Positions 12,052 to 23,700 of a stretch of 64,000 nt of DNA are shown one piece after another (the first letter of the stretch is position 1; every line of letters starts with the position of its first letter). The notes beneath the pieces are model-generated. The model did not search any database. It saw only the letters and a program-made list of their open reading frames with translations, and had not been told where the DNA came from. The translations under genes and the position numbers were made by a program. The DNA comes from Ceratopteris richardii. Taxonomy: Eukaryota > Streptophyta > Polypodiopsida > Polypodiales > Pteridaceae. The stretch covers positions 192,388,803 to 192,452,802 of the forward strand of contig CM035414.1 in the NCBI GenBank assembly GCA_020310875.1. The letters run 5' to 3'.

Positions 12052-12790
12052 ATGGGAGATGGTTTCCCTTCTTTCATTGATAAATTGGACATGAATAATT
12101 ACCCCGCATGGTCCTTGAGGATGAAGACCTATCTACACGGAAGGAGTCTCTATGGATACACATCAGAAGATGAGGAGATGCCCATATTCAAAACCAAAGG
12201 TCAACCTACAAGAGAGGAGCTAGAAAGACTCAACTCATGGTGTGCCAAAGATGCTTTAGCAAGGTCATATATACTTAACTCTATTTTTGAATTCCTTTTT
12301 CCTCACATTAGGAATTGTAAAACTTCCCAAGAGACTTGGGATACATTATCTTTGTATTTTTCTTCCAATACAAGAGCTAGAAAAAATTAATTGTGGATTG
12401 AGTTTACTACTCGAAGGAAGCAACCTAAGCAGAATGTTTCAGAGTATGTGACCAAAGTAAAGGATGTGGTTGATCAATTGGCAAGCATAGGAGAGGAGAT
12501 TGAAGAAGAGCAAATAGTGAGAGAGATAATCAATGGCGTCAAGGCAGATGATAAATGGGAAGCTTTCACAATTGCTATGGACCTTTTTATGGACATGCAA
12601 ATCATTGATCTTATCACTCTCATGGGACAACTCTTTACTTATAAAGCCAAGCTTAACAAACATGGAGAACCATCAAGAGCTAACAATTCGTCTTCCCTCT
12701 ATACAGATAAAGGGAAGTCTAAAGATAAAGGAAAGAGCAAGAAAGTTGAAGACGAAGGTACTACTTCTCAAGCTAACTATGCAGGTTTGA
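12052..12790 (+). pseudogene. Copia A1 Gag, zinc knuckle deleted
   Basis: Gag starts at ATG 12052 (MGDGFPSFIDKLDMNNYPAW), a typical copia Gag N-terminus. One stop, TAA at 12388, interrupts it where A2 reads CAG; otherwise the frame continues to 13047. Compared with A2, the segment corresponding to A2 20256-20582 is missing: 327 bp, exactly 109 codons. The frame is kept but the whole Gly/Arg-rich CCHC zinc-knuckle region is removed. Gag therefore joins directly to the protease motif. Such a Gag would lack its main RNA-binding element. Confidence 0.85.
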
Positions 12791-13335
12791 ATGATGAGCA
12801 CCTCTTCTATATTGACTCAGGTTGTTCAAACCATGTAGCAGGCAATGTAGCTCTCCTTTCTAATATTGAGGAACCCAAGGGAAAGCACCAAGTGCAGACA
12901 GGTGATGACAGTAAGCATTCAAATGTCAAGGTAGGAAATGTCAAAACTTCTTATGGGAATAGGAACCTGTTGAGCAAAGTTTTTTATGTACCTACTATCA
13001 CAAAGAATTTGATGAGTGTTGGAAAGATAGTGGAAAAGAGTTTGTAGGCTAGGTTCAATGCATTTGGAGCCTTTGTGAAGGACCCCCAACAAGGATTCAT
13101 AAGAATAGCAAAGGGAGAGAAAACAAGTAGATTGTTTACATTTGAGCTTGAGGACACTAGCAACATTAAACTTTATAACTATAAGGATCAAACCTTGTCT
13201 CAGTTAGAGATATGGCACAAAAGGTTAGGGCTCATTGGCGAGAGAACCTTGAAGCAGATATGTAGACATCAATGTGTACTTGGGATACCTAATGTATCCA
13301 AGCAACACATGATCTATAAATGTAGTGCTTGTTAG
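12791..13335 (+). pseudogene. Copia A1 protease and pre-integrase zinc region
   Basis: The protease active site is intact as FYIDSGCSNHVAGN. A stop occurs at 13045. In another frame the pre-integrase domain reads IWHKRLGLIGERTLKQI; the second zinc-binding histidine (RLGH in A2) is Leu here. The Cys pair follows at CSAC before a stop. Protease processes the polyprotein, and the HHCC region belongs to integrase. Confidence 0.8.
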
Positions 13336-14260
13336 TTTGATAAATCACACATGTTACCCTTTACAAAGAAAGGCTATATGCATGAGGTTTATTTGGAACT
13401 TATCCACACAGATGTGTGGGGACCAAGCAAGGACCCTTCAATTTGAAGCTCAAGGTACTATGTGTCATTCATTGATAATTTCAGCAGATGGAATATCTTG
13501 TATTTCATGAAACATAAGGATGAAGGGTTCAATTGTTTCAAGAAGTATCTTGCACTTTGTGGAAAATCAAATAGGAAAGAGTCTAAAGAGGATAAGGTCA
13601 GATGGAGGAGGTGAGTACTTCTCCAATGAAAATGATGCAGTTTTGTAGGACAGAGGTATCAAAAGGGAGATTCTCACTAGACATATCCCTGAGCAAAATG
13701 GAGTAGTAGAAAGGAGGAATAGATTGATTGTGGAAGCAGCTATGTCAATGCTAAATGAAAAGAAATTGCCAAATTACTTGTGGGTAGAGAGTGTTCCTAC
13801 TTCCACTTATCTTATTAACAGGTTACCCTCTAAGTCCCTTGATGGGATGACCCCATATGAGGTATGGCATGGTAGAAGGCCATCACTTGAACATTGCAAA
13901 ATATTTGGTTGTGTTGCTTATGTGCATGTTCCATCTCAAATCAGAGGTAAGTTAGACCCTAAGGTAGAGAAATGCATCTTCATAGGGTATGATATGAAAA
14001 AAAAAGGATACAGGTTTTATAATCCATTTAACAAAGGATTTATGGTCAGTAGAGATGTTGCATTTGATGAGAATGATTCTTGGTTTGAAAGTGAATGCAG
14101 GAAGGTCAAATTGCCATATGACTTGGAAGAAGAATTCCCAAGCCTCACTAGGAGAAGCCAAACACAATTGAAGACATCAAATCAGATGATGAGGACACCA
14201 TCAACTTGGAAGAATTCAAAGCATGGAAATCAAAAGGAAAGGGAAAGATGAAGAGGTTCG
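13336..14260 (+). pseudogene. Copia A1 integrase
   Basis: The core is spread over several frames. It shows HTDVWGPSKDPS with the first Asp, a broken middle part near 13540-13680, then EQNGVVERRNRLI with the catalytic Glu. The downstream C-terminal region is well conserved (YLWVESVPTSTYLINRLPSK, MTPYEVWHGRRPS, IFGCVAYVHVPSQ, FIGYD). Frameshifts and stops before 13724 kill the ORF. A2 carries the same region at about 21170-21900. Confidence 0.85.
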
Positions 14261-14904
14261 AGGACCTACTAGAGTCATCCAACCAAGCCTTAAGGAGATC
14301 ACAAAGAGAAAGTAAGAAGCCAATCAGATATGGGTATGATACTTCATTAGTCAGTAAGCATTCTATTTATCTTGCCAAGGATTTATCACTTGAAGAACCT
14401 TCTTCATATGAAGAAGCAAGTACCAAAGCAAAATTGAAGGAGGCTATGGATTAAGAAATAGAAGCACTCCAAGAGAATGATACGTGGGAGCTAGTAGCCA
14501 AGAAAGCATCAATGAAGGTAATTGGTTCTTGATGGATTTACAAAATGAAAAGGAACTCAGATGGATCCATAAAGAGGTATAAAGCAAGACTTGTGGCGAA
14601 GGGTTTTGCACAAACCCAAGGACTAGATTATGAAGAAACCTTTTCACCTGTGGCTAAGATGCCAACCATCGGGGTATTGGTAAGTGTAGCTGCATCCAGA
14701 AATTGGAATATGTATCAACTAGATGTGAAGAATGCTTTCCTCAATGGTTGGATTTTAGAGGAGGTGTACATGGCTCAACCTCTTGGCTATGAAGGTCCAA
14801 GCAGGGTAAATCATGTATGTAAATTAAACAAAGCTCTTTATGGTTTAAAGAAGGCACCTAGGGCATGGAATCATATGTTAACAACCTATCCTCAAGACCA
14901 AGGA
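14261..14904 (+). pseudogene. Copia A1 reverse transcriptase, N-terminal half
   Basis: Motifs: [26 protein letters not shown], then [10 protein letters not shown] with the first catalytic Asp, and [12 protein letters not shown]. The ORF is interrupted after the TTYPQDQG segment by copia B1 and resumes at 18185 with the FMMSK segment. An in-frame stop lies at 14452 and another near 14531. Confidence 0.88.
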
Positions 14905-15133
14905 TGTTGGAGTTAGACGTCTGCAGAAGCACGTGAACAGCATAAGAAGAAGAAAAAGCTTGGAGCTCAACACACAATACTGAATGTATTACTAGAGAAT
15001 ATACAAAGATAAGTAGCCCATTAGGGCAATAGGCGTATATACAAGCCGGGGGAAAAAAACCTCCTAAAGAGGGAAAAAAGTGCCCCGGTGATCCTAGTGT
15101 GTTCACACACATCACTACCTAAATATATCAACA
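14905..15133 (-). repeat. 3' LTR of copia B1
   Basis: The 229-bp LTR ends TGTTGG and CAACA on the plus strand and matches the LTRs at 17951, 39733 and 44605. It contains a TATATA-type box on the minus strand near 15040-15048. Confidence 0.9.
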
Positions 15134-15150
15134 AATCCCCCCTGGGAGTG
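15134..15150 (-). other. Polypurine tract of copia B1
   Basis: The minus strand reads CACTCCCAGGGGGGATT immediately before the 3' LTR. The identical CTCCCAGGGGGGATT motif precedes the B2 3' LTR at 44590-44604. It primes plus-strand DNA synthesis. Confidence 0.8.
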
Positions 15151-15207
15151 ATGCGGTGAACAAGGAGCTGGCACTCATGTATAAGGAAGTTCCAAGCTAT
15201 GTGGAAA

Positions 15208-15738
15208 TCACTCCACAAAAGGAAGTAAGCCTAAAGCTTTGCAGAAAGCTTCAAACTTCTCCCTAGATAGGGCCTTCGTGAAAAGGTCTACAATGTTCTC
15301 CTGTGTGGCCACATATGCCAAGCTGATCTCCCTAGCAGAGAACCTCTCCCTGACATAGTGATAATGCACGCAAGCATGGAATACAGGGTTCCTAGCAACT
15401 GCCAATGCGCTCTGACTGTCAGTGAAGATGGCGGTGGCAGAAGTCTGACAAACACCCAAATCAGCCATAAGGCGTCTAAGCCACACACACTCAACAGTCA
15501 CTATGAAAGCTGCCCTATACTCAGCCTCACAAGTGGAAGTGGCCACAATAGGCTACTTCTTTCTCAACCAAGATATACATGAGCTACCAAGCATGAAGCA
15601 AAAGCCACTAGTGGACACACGAGTGTCATAGCAACCGACCCAATCAAAGTCAGAAAAAGCATGCAAATCTGGCGGTAGTGATTCCCCCTTGGGATAAAAC
15701 AACCCAAGTAGCCGAGTACCAATCCAAAAGACATATAT
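15208..15738 (-). pseudogene. Copia B1 RNase H
   Basis: The minus strand encodes TSTCEAEYRAAF, FTDSQSALAVARNP and DLFTKALSREKFE, the end of a Ty1/copia RNase H. It is homologous to B2 44050-44530. One stop separates it from the upstream CWVGCYDTRVSTSGFCF-like stretch. The segment is fused by deletion to integrase just upstream of the C-run. Confidence 0.85.
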
Positions 15739-15755
15739 CCCCCCCCCCCCCCCCC
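15739..15755. repeat. 17-bp poly-C (poly-G on the element strand)
   Basis: A run of 17 C lies exactly at the B1 internal deletion junction. The equivalent site in B2 (about 42205-42213) has only five G (GAGAGGGGGAATATATG), so the run has expanded at or near the breakpoint. Confidence 0.85.
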
Positions 15756-16576
15756 AAATCAGAATGGAGGGTGCCCATTTTACATACTGACAGATTTTCA
15801 GCCAAAACCAAAAACTATTTGAAGCACATGAACACTTTGGACTTTGCCTTCAATGGATATACCCATGCATGCCTGGAAAAATCATCGATGAAAGTCACAA
15901 AGTAAAGATAATTCCCAAAAGAAGGTGTCTGCATAGGACCACAAACATCACTATGTACAAGCTGCAATTTTTTAGTAGCCCGAACTGAACCATCTTTTGG
16001 AAAGGATGAATGTTGCATTTTGCCCAAAATAGAGCCTTCACAAACATGTTTTCCAGGTGCCTCAAGTTTGGGCAAAGAGGACACTATTTCATATTTTTGC
16101 AGCTATAACAAACTAGCAAAATTCAGATGACCAAAGCGTGCATCTGACATAGCTTGAGAATCATTTACTGCACATGCCAAATCATTTACAGATATTTCAT
16201 AGTCTACGAGCTTATACCACCCACGACATAAAATGCCAGAAGCAATAATCACATCACCATTTGACAGATCATGAACTGTACACCTGTCATCAACAAATTT
16301 CACAACCAAGCCAATCTTGGCTAATGCAGAAACTGATAACAAGTTCTTCTTGATCCCTCGCACAAATAAAGCATCTGACAAAGTGAAAGAACTACCATCA
16401 GCAGTAGTCAAAATGATCTTACCAACTCCCATAACAGGATAAGAGGAGTTGTTGGCGCATGTAATAGTATTCCCTGTAGGGGCAGGCTCGAGTGAAGAGA
16501 AGAAATTGCACTGTGAGGTAATATGTTTGGTCACCCCACTGTCAAAATACCAAACATCTGAGTCTACTCCAGACAT
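15756..16576 (-). pseudogene. Copia B1 protease, pre-integrase region and start of integrase
   Basis: The minus strand shows VWYFDSGVTKHITS, the protease site with Val in the position usually held by Ala after DSG. Next come FVRGIKKNLLSVSALAKIG and the pre-integrase domain, partly deleted (SDARFGHLNFASLL). Integrase begins LQLVHSDVCGPMQTPSFGNYLYFVTFIDDFSRHAWVYPLK with the first catalytic Asp. It ends at the poly-C deletion, so the second Asp and the Glu are gone. Confidence 0.85.
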
Positions 16577-16579
16577 GCA

Positions 16580-17626
16580 CTACTCATGAGAAGATGGGTC
16601 AAAACTGAAGACAGTAGTAAACGCCCATTCTTCTTCCTCCACAAGATTAGCAGACTCTATTTTTGGTGTACAGGCCTCTGCAACAACCATTCCAGCCTCT
16701 TTCTTCTTTGCCTCTTTAGCAGCCAATTTTGGACACTTCTTTATGATATGATCATTCCCTTTACAGTACTTGCAAAACAATTTCTACTTTTTTGATTTCT
16801 TCTCATCTTTATCTTCCTTCTTCGAATGTGCAGAATTAGCAGATTTCTGCTTACTAGTTGAAGAGCTCCATTTTCCTTTGCCCTTCTGACTAGCTAGGAA
16901 AGCTTGATCTACAACTTGCATAATGGACCTGTTCTGCCTGGACTGATCTTCTTGCAACAGAACAAAGACTAACTCCTCAAATGATAAGGCATTTGGATTG
17001 CCTTTCATCATCAACCGAAGAGTAGAAGCAAAACTCTGATATGAATCAAGAACACCATTTAGAACGGTTTGCACAAGTGAGCTATCTGGTATAACCTCAT
17101 CAGCAGAAATTAACTGTTCCTTCAAGTCTTTGATCTTAGTTAGGAAACTGTCCATAGAATCACCTTCATTCATGTCCTCACTCTCCAACTATTTTCGGAG
17201 GTAAGCAACACGAGCCTCATTCCTAGCTTGGTACAATGTGGTAAGTGTATCCCAAGCATCTTTAGCTGTTCTGCAAGAGCGAATGTGAGGAATAATGGCA
17301 CGTTTGATAGATAAAGCTATCAATGCATGTGCCTGGGCATCTCTGCTATCCCAACGAATCTGCTCTGCAGTAGGTGCAACAAAAACCGTAGCACGAATAG
17401 GAATATGTAGAATATCACCATCTTCGACACCTTCTGCATCAGCTTCAATACCTTCAGTTGTAAGAGTTGCAGGTGTGATAGGACGTTTTTCGACACCCTG
17501 CACAATGTTCCACAGTCCTTTTGCAACCAACACATGTCGCATCATATAAGCCCATAACGGGTAGTTGGTACCATCCAACTTATCCTCAACAACCAACATA
17601 CGGAATACATCATTGCTTTCAGCCAT
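16580..17626 (-). pseudogene. Copia B1 Gag
   Basis: Gag starts at 17626 with MAESNDVFRMLVVEDKLDG, followed by NYPLWAYMMRHVL, a typical copia Gag N-terminus. The body is a helical UBN2-like region (WDTLTTLYQARNEARVAYL), then a Lys/Ser-rich stretch. A CCHC zinc knuckle CKYCKGNDHIIKKC (CX2CX4HX4C) lies near 16774. Stops at 17189 and 16784 are the only breaks. It packages element RNA. Confidence 0.85.
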
Positions 17627-17930
17627 GGCCGGTGACTAAAATACCTTGATGCAAAAAATTGACTATATCTCAAAAAGTTGAACAGAATTGCCCAGACAAA
17701 TTCTGCTAGGCCTGTAGCAGACTTTGAGACGCTTATATTGGTGTACAGAAACTGATATATACCTTTTGCACAAAAAGACAAAATAGCTTGCACAAGCACT
17801 ACGATAGTGTGTTCGGAGGCCGAAATGAGCTCAGATCCTTTTTTTTGCACCACATAGCAAAGTTCACCAAAATTCGTGCGATTCTGAGACTGCAAACGGA
17901 GGAGTGTTGATGGCACCCTAGATGAAGTGA

Positions 17931-17950
17931 CGACCTGCTCTAATACCAAA
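17931..17950 (-). other. Primer-binding site of copia B1
   Basis: The minus strand reads TTTGGTATTAGAGCAGGTC next to the 5' LTR. This is a near match to the initiator tRNA-Met complement and homologous to the B2 site at 39963. Confidence 0.8.
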
Positions 17951-18179
17951 TGTTGGAGTTAGACGTCTGCGGAAGCACGCAAACAACACAAGGAAGAAGA
18001 AGAAGCTTGGAGCTCAACACACAATACTGAATGTATTACTAGAGAATGTACAAAGATAAGTAGCCCATTAGGGCAATAGGCATATATACAAGCCGGGGAA
18101 AAAAACCTTCTAAAGAGGGAAAAAAGTGCCCCGGCGGTCCTATTGTGTTCACGCACATCACTACCTAAATATATCAACA
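17951..18179 (-). repeat. 5' LTR of copia B1
   Basis: A 229-bp copy of the B family LTR, followed by the AAGGA duplication at 18180-18184, after which the A1 RT sequence resumes without loss. Confidence 0.92.
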
Positions 18180-18184
18180 AAGGA

Positions 18185-18432
18185 TTCATGATGAGCAAGG
18201 TAGATTCTTCTCTGTTTGTCAAGAAAAGTAACTCGAAAATGATATACTTATGTGCATATGTTGATGACATCATTTTGATAGTAGTGATGCCAATGGTGTC
18301 AATCAAATAAAAAACCAGATGATGCAAGAGTTCAAAATCAGTGACCTAGGGTTTCAAAAGTATTTTCTTGGACTTGATTTAGAATACACTAACTTTGGAA
18401 TCTAAATCACTCAAAGGAAATCTGTGCAGGAT
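18185..18432 (+). pseudogene. Copia A1 reverse transcriptase, middle segment
   Basis: It continues the RT interrupted at 14904: FMMSKVDSSLFVKK, then YLCAYVDDIIL with the catalytic Y-V-D-D box intact. A frameshift follows (compare TGSDANGIKQIKNQ in A2). The segment is broken at 18432 by insertion of A2; RT resumes at 24773 with the KKFHLENAK region. Confidence 0.88.
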
Positions 18433-19498
18433 TGTTGGTGCAAATGTCCAAGCCTTCACATTTGGCTAGGAATGGAAGAGAATATGTGCAACTATTTGAT
18501 GAAGCATGTGAACCATTGCTTGTAATTGGTTGATCATTCACCATTGTAAAAGGTTTTGACCTTGAAAGAATCTTGCAAGTCCATATATCTCGTAGAGTTA
18601 GGAGAAGAATATGTTACGAGTTTCAATGAAGCAATAACTCCTCAATCATAGGAAGCACTTTTTAGATGGAGCCAAGTTTGAATTTCAAATTCAAACTTGG
18701 ATGAAGAACTCATTATAAAAGCTATTGTAAAACTCACAGCTTGTGTGCCTCTTCGAGAGCTCTTCCTTTGATCATGTGTTGAGTTTGAGTAGCTTATACT
18801 ATAGCTTACTCATTCCTCAATCATTGAGCACCATTGTAACGCTAATGCTCTTGTATAATCATTTGATATAATACATATACTTTATTGATCATCTCTGTCT
18901 ACTTCTCTGTTGCGATTGCTTAGAATAGTGAACTTTGCTTGATCATATCTCAATGCTTTCTCAACCATTTTGCATGATATATAGTTTGTTGGAACTGACT
19001 CAAAGTCTATTTTATGCTACCAAAATTCCAAGGTATTTATTTCACCCATTTGGGAGAAATCACCATCGAACTGCTCACTAGTCATCTACTCTTCAGTCCC
19101 TAAAATATCAAGGATAAGTTTTGGATTACTAAGTTGATTTTTGAGAGTATAATCTATTATTTTAGATGATTCCACTTGTAATCACTAGCTATATAGGCTA
19201 ATCCAATTCCCTCAAAAGAATTTTAATGAATTGCAACTCTACTGTGAGCATTGAGCAAAAGAACTAGCAGGTGTGTAGACCAAAATAGCAAGTTTTGTGA
19301 CATTAGCTATTTGTGAAGTAATCTATTTTGATCAAATTGTTTGGAGGATCAACTCCAAAGTACATAGGTACTCTCTTGGTATCATTTGCAAGCTAAAAGA
19401 GCCTACAACATAAATCTGAAGTTTGATAGGGCAGGTACAAAGCAATTTTTAGCATTACCACCTCACTTTCTTGAGGTATCCATCCATCTCTTCCAACA
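18433..19498 (+). repeat. 5' LTR of copia A2
   Basis: It begins TGTTGG and ends CCAACA. A TATA-like TATAAAAGC lies near 18714. It is followed by the primer site TGGTATCAGAG. Confidence 0.93.
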
Positions 19499-19499
19499 G

Positions 19500-19510
19500 T
19501 GGTATCAGAG
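19500..19510 (+). other. Primer-binding site of copia A2
   Basis: TGGTATCAGAG is the canonical initiator tRNA-Met complement, immediately after the LTR. Confidence 0.85.
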
Positions 19511-19524
19511 AAAGTTGAGGTAAA

Positions 19525-20593
19525 ATGGGAGATGTTTTTCCCTCTTTATTGATCAATCGAATGGGAATAACTATCCAATATGTTCTTTGAGGATGAGGAC
19601 ATATCTACAAGGAAGCAATCTCTATGGATACATATCAGGAGATGAGGAGATGCCCATATTCAGAAGCAAAGGTCAACCTACAAGAAGGAACTTGAAAGAC
19701 TCAACTCATGGTGTGCCAAAGATGCTTTAGCAAGGCCATATCTACTTAACTCTATTTCTGACTTCCTTCTTCCTCACATTAGGAATTGTAAAACTTCCCA
19801 AGAGACTTGGGATACATTATCTTCATATTTTTCTTCCTATACAAGAGCTAGAAAAAATCAGTTGTGGATTGAGTTTACTACTCAAAGGAAGCAACCTAAG
19901 CAGAATGTTTCAGAGTATGTGACCAAGGTAAAAGATGTGGCTGATCAATTGGCAAGCATAGGAGAGGAGATTTAAGAGGAGCAAATAGTGAGACAAACAA
20001 TCAATGGCATCAAGGCAGATGATAAGTGGGAAGCTTTCACAACTGCTATGGACCTTTACATGGACATGCAAATTCCAGATCTTACCACTCTCATGGGACA
20101 AATCTTTACCCATGAAGCCAAGCTTAACAAAAATGGAGAACCATCAAGAGCTAACAATTCTTTTGCCCTCTATATAGTTAAAGGGAAGTCTAAAGATAAA
20201 GGAAAGAGCAAGAAAGTACAAGATGAAGTTACTACTTCTCAAGCTAACTATGCAGAGAGAGGTAGGAACTCAAGAGGAAGGGGTAGAGGAGGTAAGCAAG
20301 GTAGCAAGATTCCTTTCAACTCTTCCCCATGCAATATATGTGGAGTGTCCAATCACATAACATATGAGTGCTATAGGAATTTCATGAATCAAAGAGGAAG
20401 AGGATTTCAAAGAGGTGGCTACTTGCAATCAAGAGGAAGATTTAACCATAATCAAGGGTACAACCATGGCTACAACAAGAATTACAACAACAACTATCAA
20501 GGAGGATACAAATCAAGACTTCAACAACTATACAGAGGATCAAGAGGATTCTCTTCTCATTATGAACATGACTTCAAAACAAGGTATGAATGA
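19525..20593 (+). pseudogene. Copia A2 Gag with zinc knuckle
   Basis: The start at 19525 aligns with the A1 Gag start. Early frameshifts and a stop near 19973 break the first half. From 19988 the frame is open to 20593. It contains a basic, Gly/Arg-rich tail (RGRNSRGRGRGGKQ), the CCHC knuckle CNICGVSNHITYEC, and an Asn/Tyr-rich repeat region. This whole 327-bp basic and knuckle segment is absent from A1. Confidence 0.85.
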
Positions 20594-21900
20594 TGAGCAC
20601 CTCTTCTATATTGACTCAAGTTGTTCAAACCAAGTAGTAGACAATGTAGCTCTTCTTTCTGATCTTGAGGAGCCCAAGGAAAATCACCAAGTGTAGACAG
20701 GTGATGACACAAAGCATTCAGTGGTCAAGGTAGGAAATGACAAAACTTCTGATGGGAATATAAATATGTTGAGCAGAGTTCTTTAAGTACCTACTATCAC
20801 AAAGAATTTGATGAGTGTTGGATAGATAGTTAAAAAGGTTATGTAGGTTAGGTTCATAAATATGGAGCTTTTCTGGACCCCCAACATGGATTCAAGAGAA
20901 TTGCCAAGGGAGAAAAAAAAGGTAGATTATTTACATTTGAGCTTGAGGACACTAGAAACATTGCACTTTACAATTATAAGGATTAGACTTGGTCTGAATT
21001 AGAGATATGGCACAAAAGATTAGGGCACATTGGTGAGAGAACCTTGAAGTAGATATGTAGAGATCAATGTGTGCTTGGGATACCAAATGTATCCAAGCAA
21101 CATATGATCTCTAAGTGTGGTGTATGTCAGTTTGGTAAATCACACAGGTTACCCTTTACAAAGAAAGGTTATATGCATGAGGATTATTTGGAACTTGTCC
21201 ACATAGATGTGTGGGGACAAAGCAAGGATCCTTCAATTTCATGGTCAAGGTACTATCTGTCATTTATTGATGATTTGAGTATGTGGACTATCTTGTATTT
21301 CATGAAACATAAAGATGAAGTGTTAAGCTATTTCAAGAAGTATCTTGCACTTGTGGAAAATCAAACTGGAAGAAATCTAAAGAGGATAAGTTCAGATGCA
21401 GGAGGTGAGTACTTCTCTAATGAATTTGATGCATTTTTGTAGGACAGAGGTATCAAAAGAGATATCACTACCAGATATACTCCTGAGCAAAATGGAGTAG
21501 TAGAGAGGAGGAATAGATTGATTGTGGAAGCAACAAGATCAATGATTAATTAGAAAAGGTTACCAAATTACTTGTGGGCAGAGAGTTTTTCTATTGGCAC
21601 TTACTTTATTAACAATTTACCCTCTAAGTCACTTGATCGGATGACCCCATATGAGGCATGGCATGGTAGGAGACCATCACTTGATCATTGCAAAATATTT
21701 GGATGTGGTGCTTATGTGCATGTTCCATCTCAAATCAGAGGTAAGCTAGACCCTAAGGGAGAGAATTACATCTTCATAGGGTATGATTTAAATCAGAAAG
21801 GATACAGGTTTTATAATCCATCCAACAAAGGATTTATGGTCAATAGAGATGTTGTGTTTGATGAGAATGATTGTTGGTTTGAAAGTGAATGAAGGAAGGT
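20590..21900 (+). pseudogene. Copia A2 protease and integrase
   Basis: The protease site reads FYIDSSCSNQVV, so the catalytic D-S-G has become D-S-S. The pre-integrase zinc region is intact (WHKRLGHIGERTLK, CGVCQFGKSH). The integrase core shows HIDVWGQSKDPS, then RISSDAGGEYFSNEF and EQNGVVERRNRLI, with the D, D and E positions recognisable. In-frame stops occur at 21050 (TAG), 21440 (TAG) and 21552 (TAG). Confidence 0.85.
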
Positions 21901-23640
21901 CAAATTTCCATATGACTTGGAAGAGGATTTTTCAAGGCTTACCAAGGAGAAGCCAAGCACAATTGAAGACATCAAATCAGATGATGACGACACCATCAAC
22001 TTGGAAGAGTTCAAAGCATGGAAATCAAAGGGCAAGGCCAAGATGACGAGATTGGAGGACATACCTGAATCATCCAACCAAGCCTTGAGAAGGTCACAAA
22101 GAGAGAGTAAGAAGCCAATAAGATATGGGTATGATACTTCGTTAGTTACTAAGCATTCCATTTATCTTGCTAAGGATTCATCACTTGAAGAACCTTCTTC
22201 ATATGAAGAAGCAAGTACTAAAACAGAATGGAAAGAAGCTATGGATGAAGAAATAAAAGAACTCCAAGAGAATGACACTTGGGAACTAGTTACCCAAGAG
22301 GGCATCAATGAAGGTATTTGGTTCTTGATGGATTCACAAAATCAAAAGGAACTCAGATGGATTCATAAACAGGTATAAAGCTAGACTTATGGCTAAGGGT
22401 TTTTCACAAACCCAAAGAGTGGATTATGAAGAGAATTTTTCACCTGTGGCTGAGATGCCAATCATCAGAGGTGAAAAATGTGAAAAATGCCTTTTTAAAT
22501 TGTTGGATTTTAGAGAAGGTTTATATGGCTCAACCTCTTGGCTATGAGGACCCAAACAAGGTGCAAATTGAACAGAGCTCTTTACGGTTTGAAGCAGGCA
22601 CCTAGGGCATGGAAGCATAGGTTAACCACTTATCTTCAGGATCAAGGATTCATGATGAGCAAGGCAGATTCTTCTCTATTTGTCAAGAGGAGTAATTTAG
22701 AAATGATATACTTATGTGTGTATGGTGATGACATCATTCTAACAGGTAGTGATGCCAATGGCATCAAACAAATCAAGAACCAGATGATGCAAGAGTTCAA
22801 AATTAGTGACCTAGAGTTTCTGAAGTATTTTCTTGGACTTGAGTTAGTATACACTAATTCTGAAATCTACATCACTCAAACGAAATATGTGCATGACATG
22901 TTGAAGAAGTTCCACTTCGAGAATGCAAAGGTATCCAACACCCCTATGGAAGTAAATCATAAATTGAGTGCTCATGAAGGTGATTTGCTTGAAGACATTG
23001 GAGGTTATCAAAGCATAGTTGGAAGTCTTAACTATGCAACACTAGCCAGGATTGATATATGCTATGGAGTAAGTGTTTTAAGTCAATTCATGCATAAACC
23101 TAGAGCACCTCACTTGGAAGCTGCTAAAAGGATTTTGAAGTATCTCAAAGGTACTCAAAATCAAGGTCTTTTCTTCCCATACACATCATATTTGGATATA
23201 AAATTATACTCATATGCAGATTGGGTAGGTTGTAATGATGAAAGAAGAAGTAATTCTGGATACTTGTCTTTTGTAGGTGATAAGCCCATTTCGTGGTCTT
23301 CTAAGAAGCAACCAACTGTTGCTCTATCTTCAACAGAGGCTGAATACAGGGGATTAGAAATGCTACACAATAATCCATTTGGATTAGATTGCTCTACTCA
23401 CATTTGGGACTTCACACTCATACACCTATGATCTTTGGTGATAACACAAGTTCTTTGCATCTTGCAGCCATTCCCATTTATCATGCAAGAACCAAGCATA
23501 TAGAAGTACACTATCACTATGTTAGAAAGAAGCTATTGAGCAAAGAGATGCAACTTTCATATGTATCCACAAACATGCAATGTGCAAATTTATTAACCAA
23601 AGCACTTGATGGTACTTAGATTTGCATGTTTAAAACCATG
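21901..23640 (+). pseudogene. Copia A2 reverse transcriptase and RNase H
   Basis: RT: ALYGLKQAPRAW, then YLCVYGDDIILTGSD (Y-G-D-D instead of Y-V-D-D). The region upstream of 22538 is shortened and frameshifted, with the [10 protein letters not shown] motif partly lost. RNase H: the motif usually written SDADWAG reads SYADWVG, so the first catalytic Asp is Tyr. SSTEAEYRG is present; the segment to 23619 holds DNTSSLHLAA and NLLTKALDG in another frame. It is the longest open piece of the family here (297 residues). Confidence 0.87.
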
Positions 23641-23700
23641 ATTGGATTGTAGGATACTCAAGAGGATTGATGAAGCTATATAAGCCAAGATTTTTGGCTT

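Larger units (their letters stand above)
14905..18179 (-). mobile_element. Copia B1: internally deleted Ty1/copia element inserted in A1
   Basis: Both LTRs are 229 bp (14905-15133 and 17951-18179) and nearly identical. They are flanked by a perfect AAGGA duplication (14900-14904 and 18180-18184) inside the A1 RT gene. On the minus strand, the primer site (TTTGGTATTAGAGCAGG) abuts the right LTR and the polypurine tract (CCCAGGGGGGATT) abuts the left LTR. Gag and protease are present, but most of integrase and RT are missing: sequence jumps from early integrase to RNase H across a 17-C run at 15739-15755. Full-length relative B2 lies at 39733-44834. Confidence 0.93.

Noticed and set aside
15021..15218. 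LTR-derived ORFs (also at 18061-18327, 39751 and 44623)
   Set aside because: They recur because the LTR recurs; no coding evidence.
17542..17949. 135-residue minus-strand ORF upstream of copia B1 Gag
   Set aside because: It lies between primer site and Gag start and overlaps Gag in another frame; B2 has the same stretch at 40043-40402 with no Gag-like motif. Probably leader.
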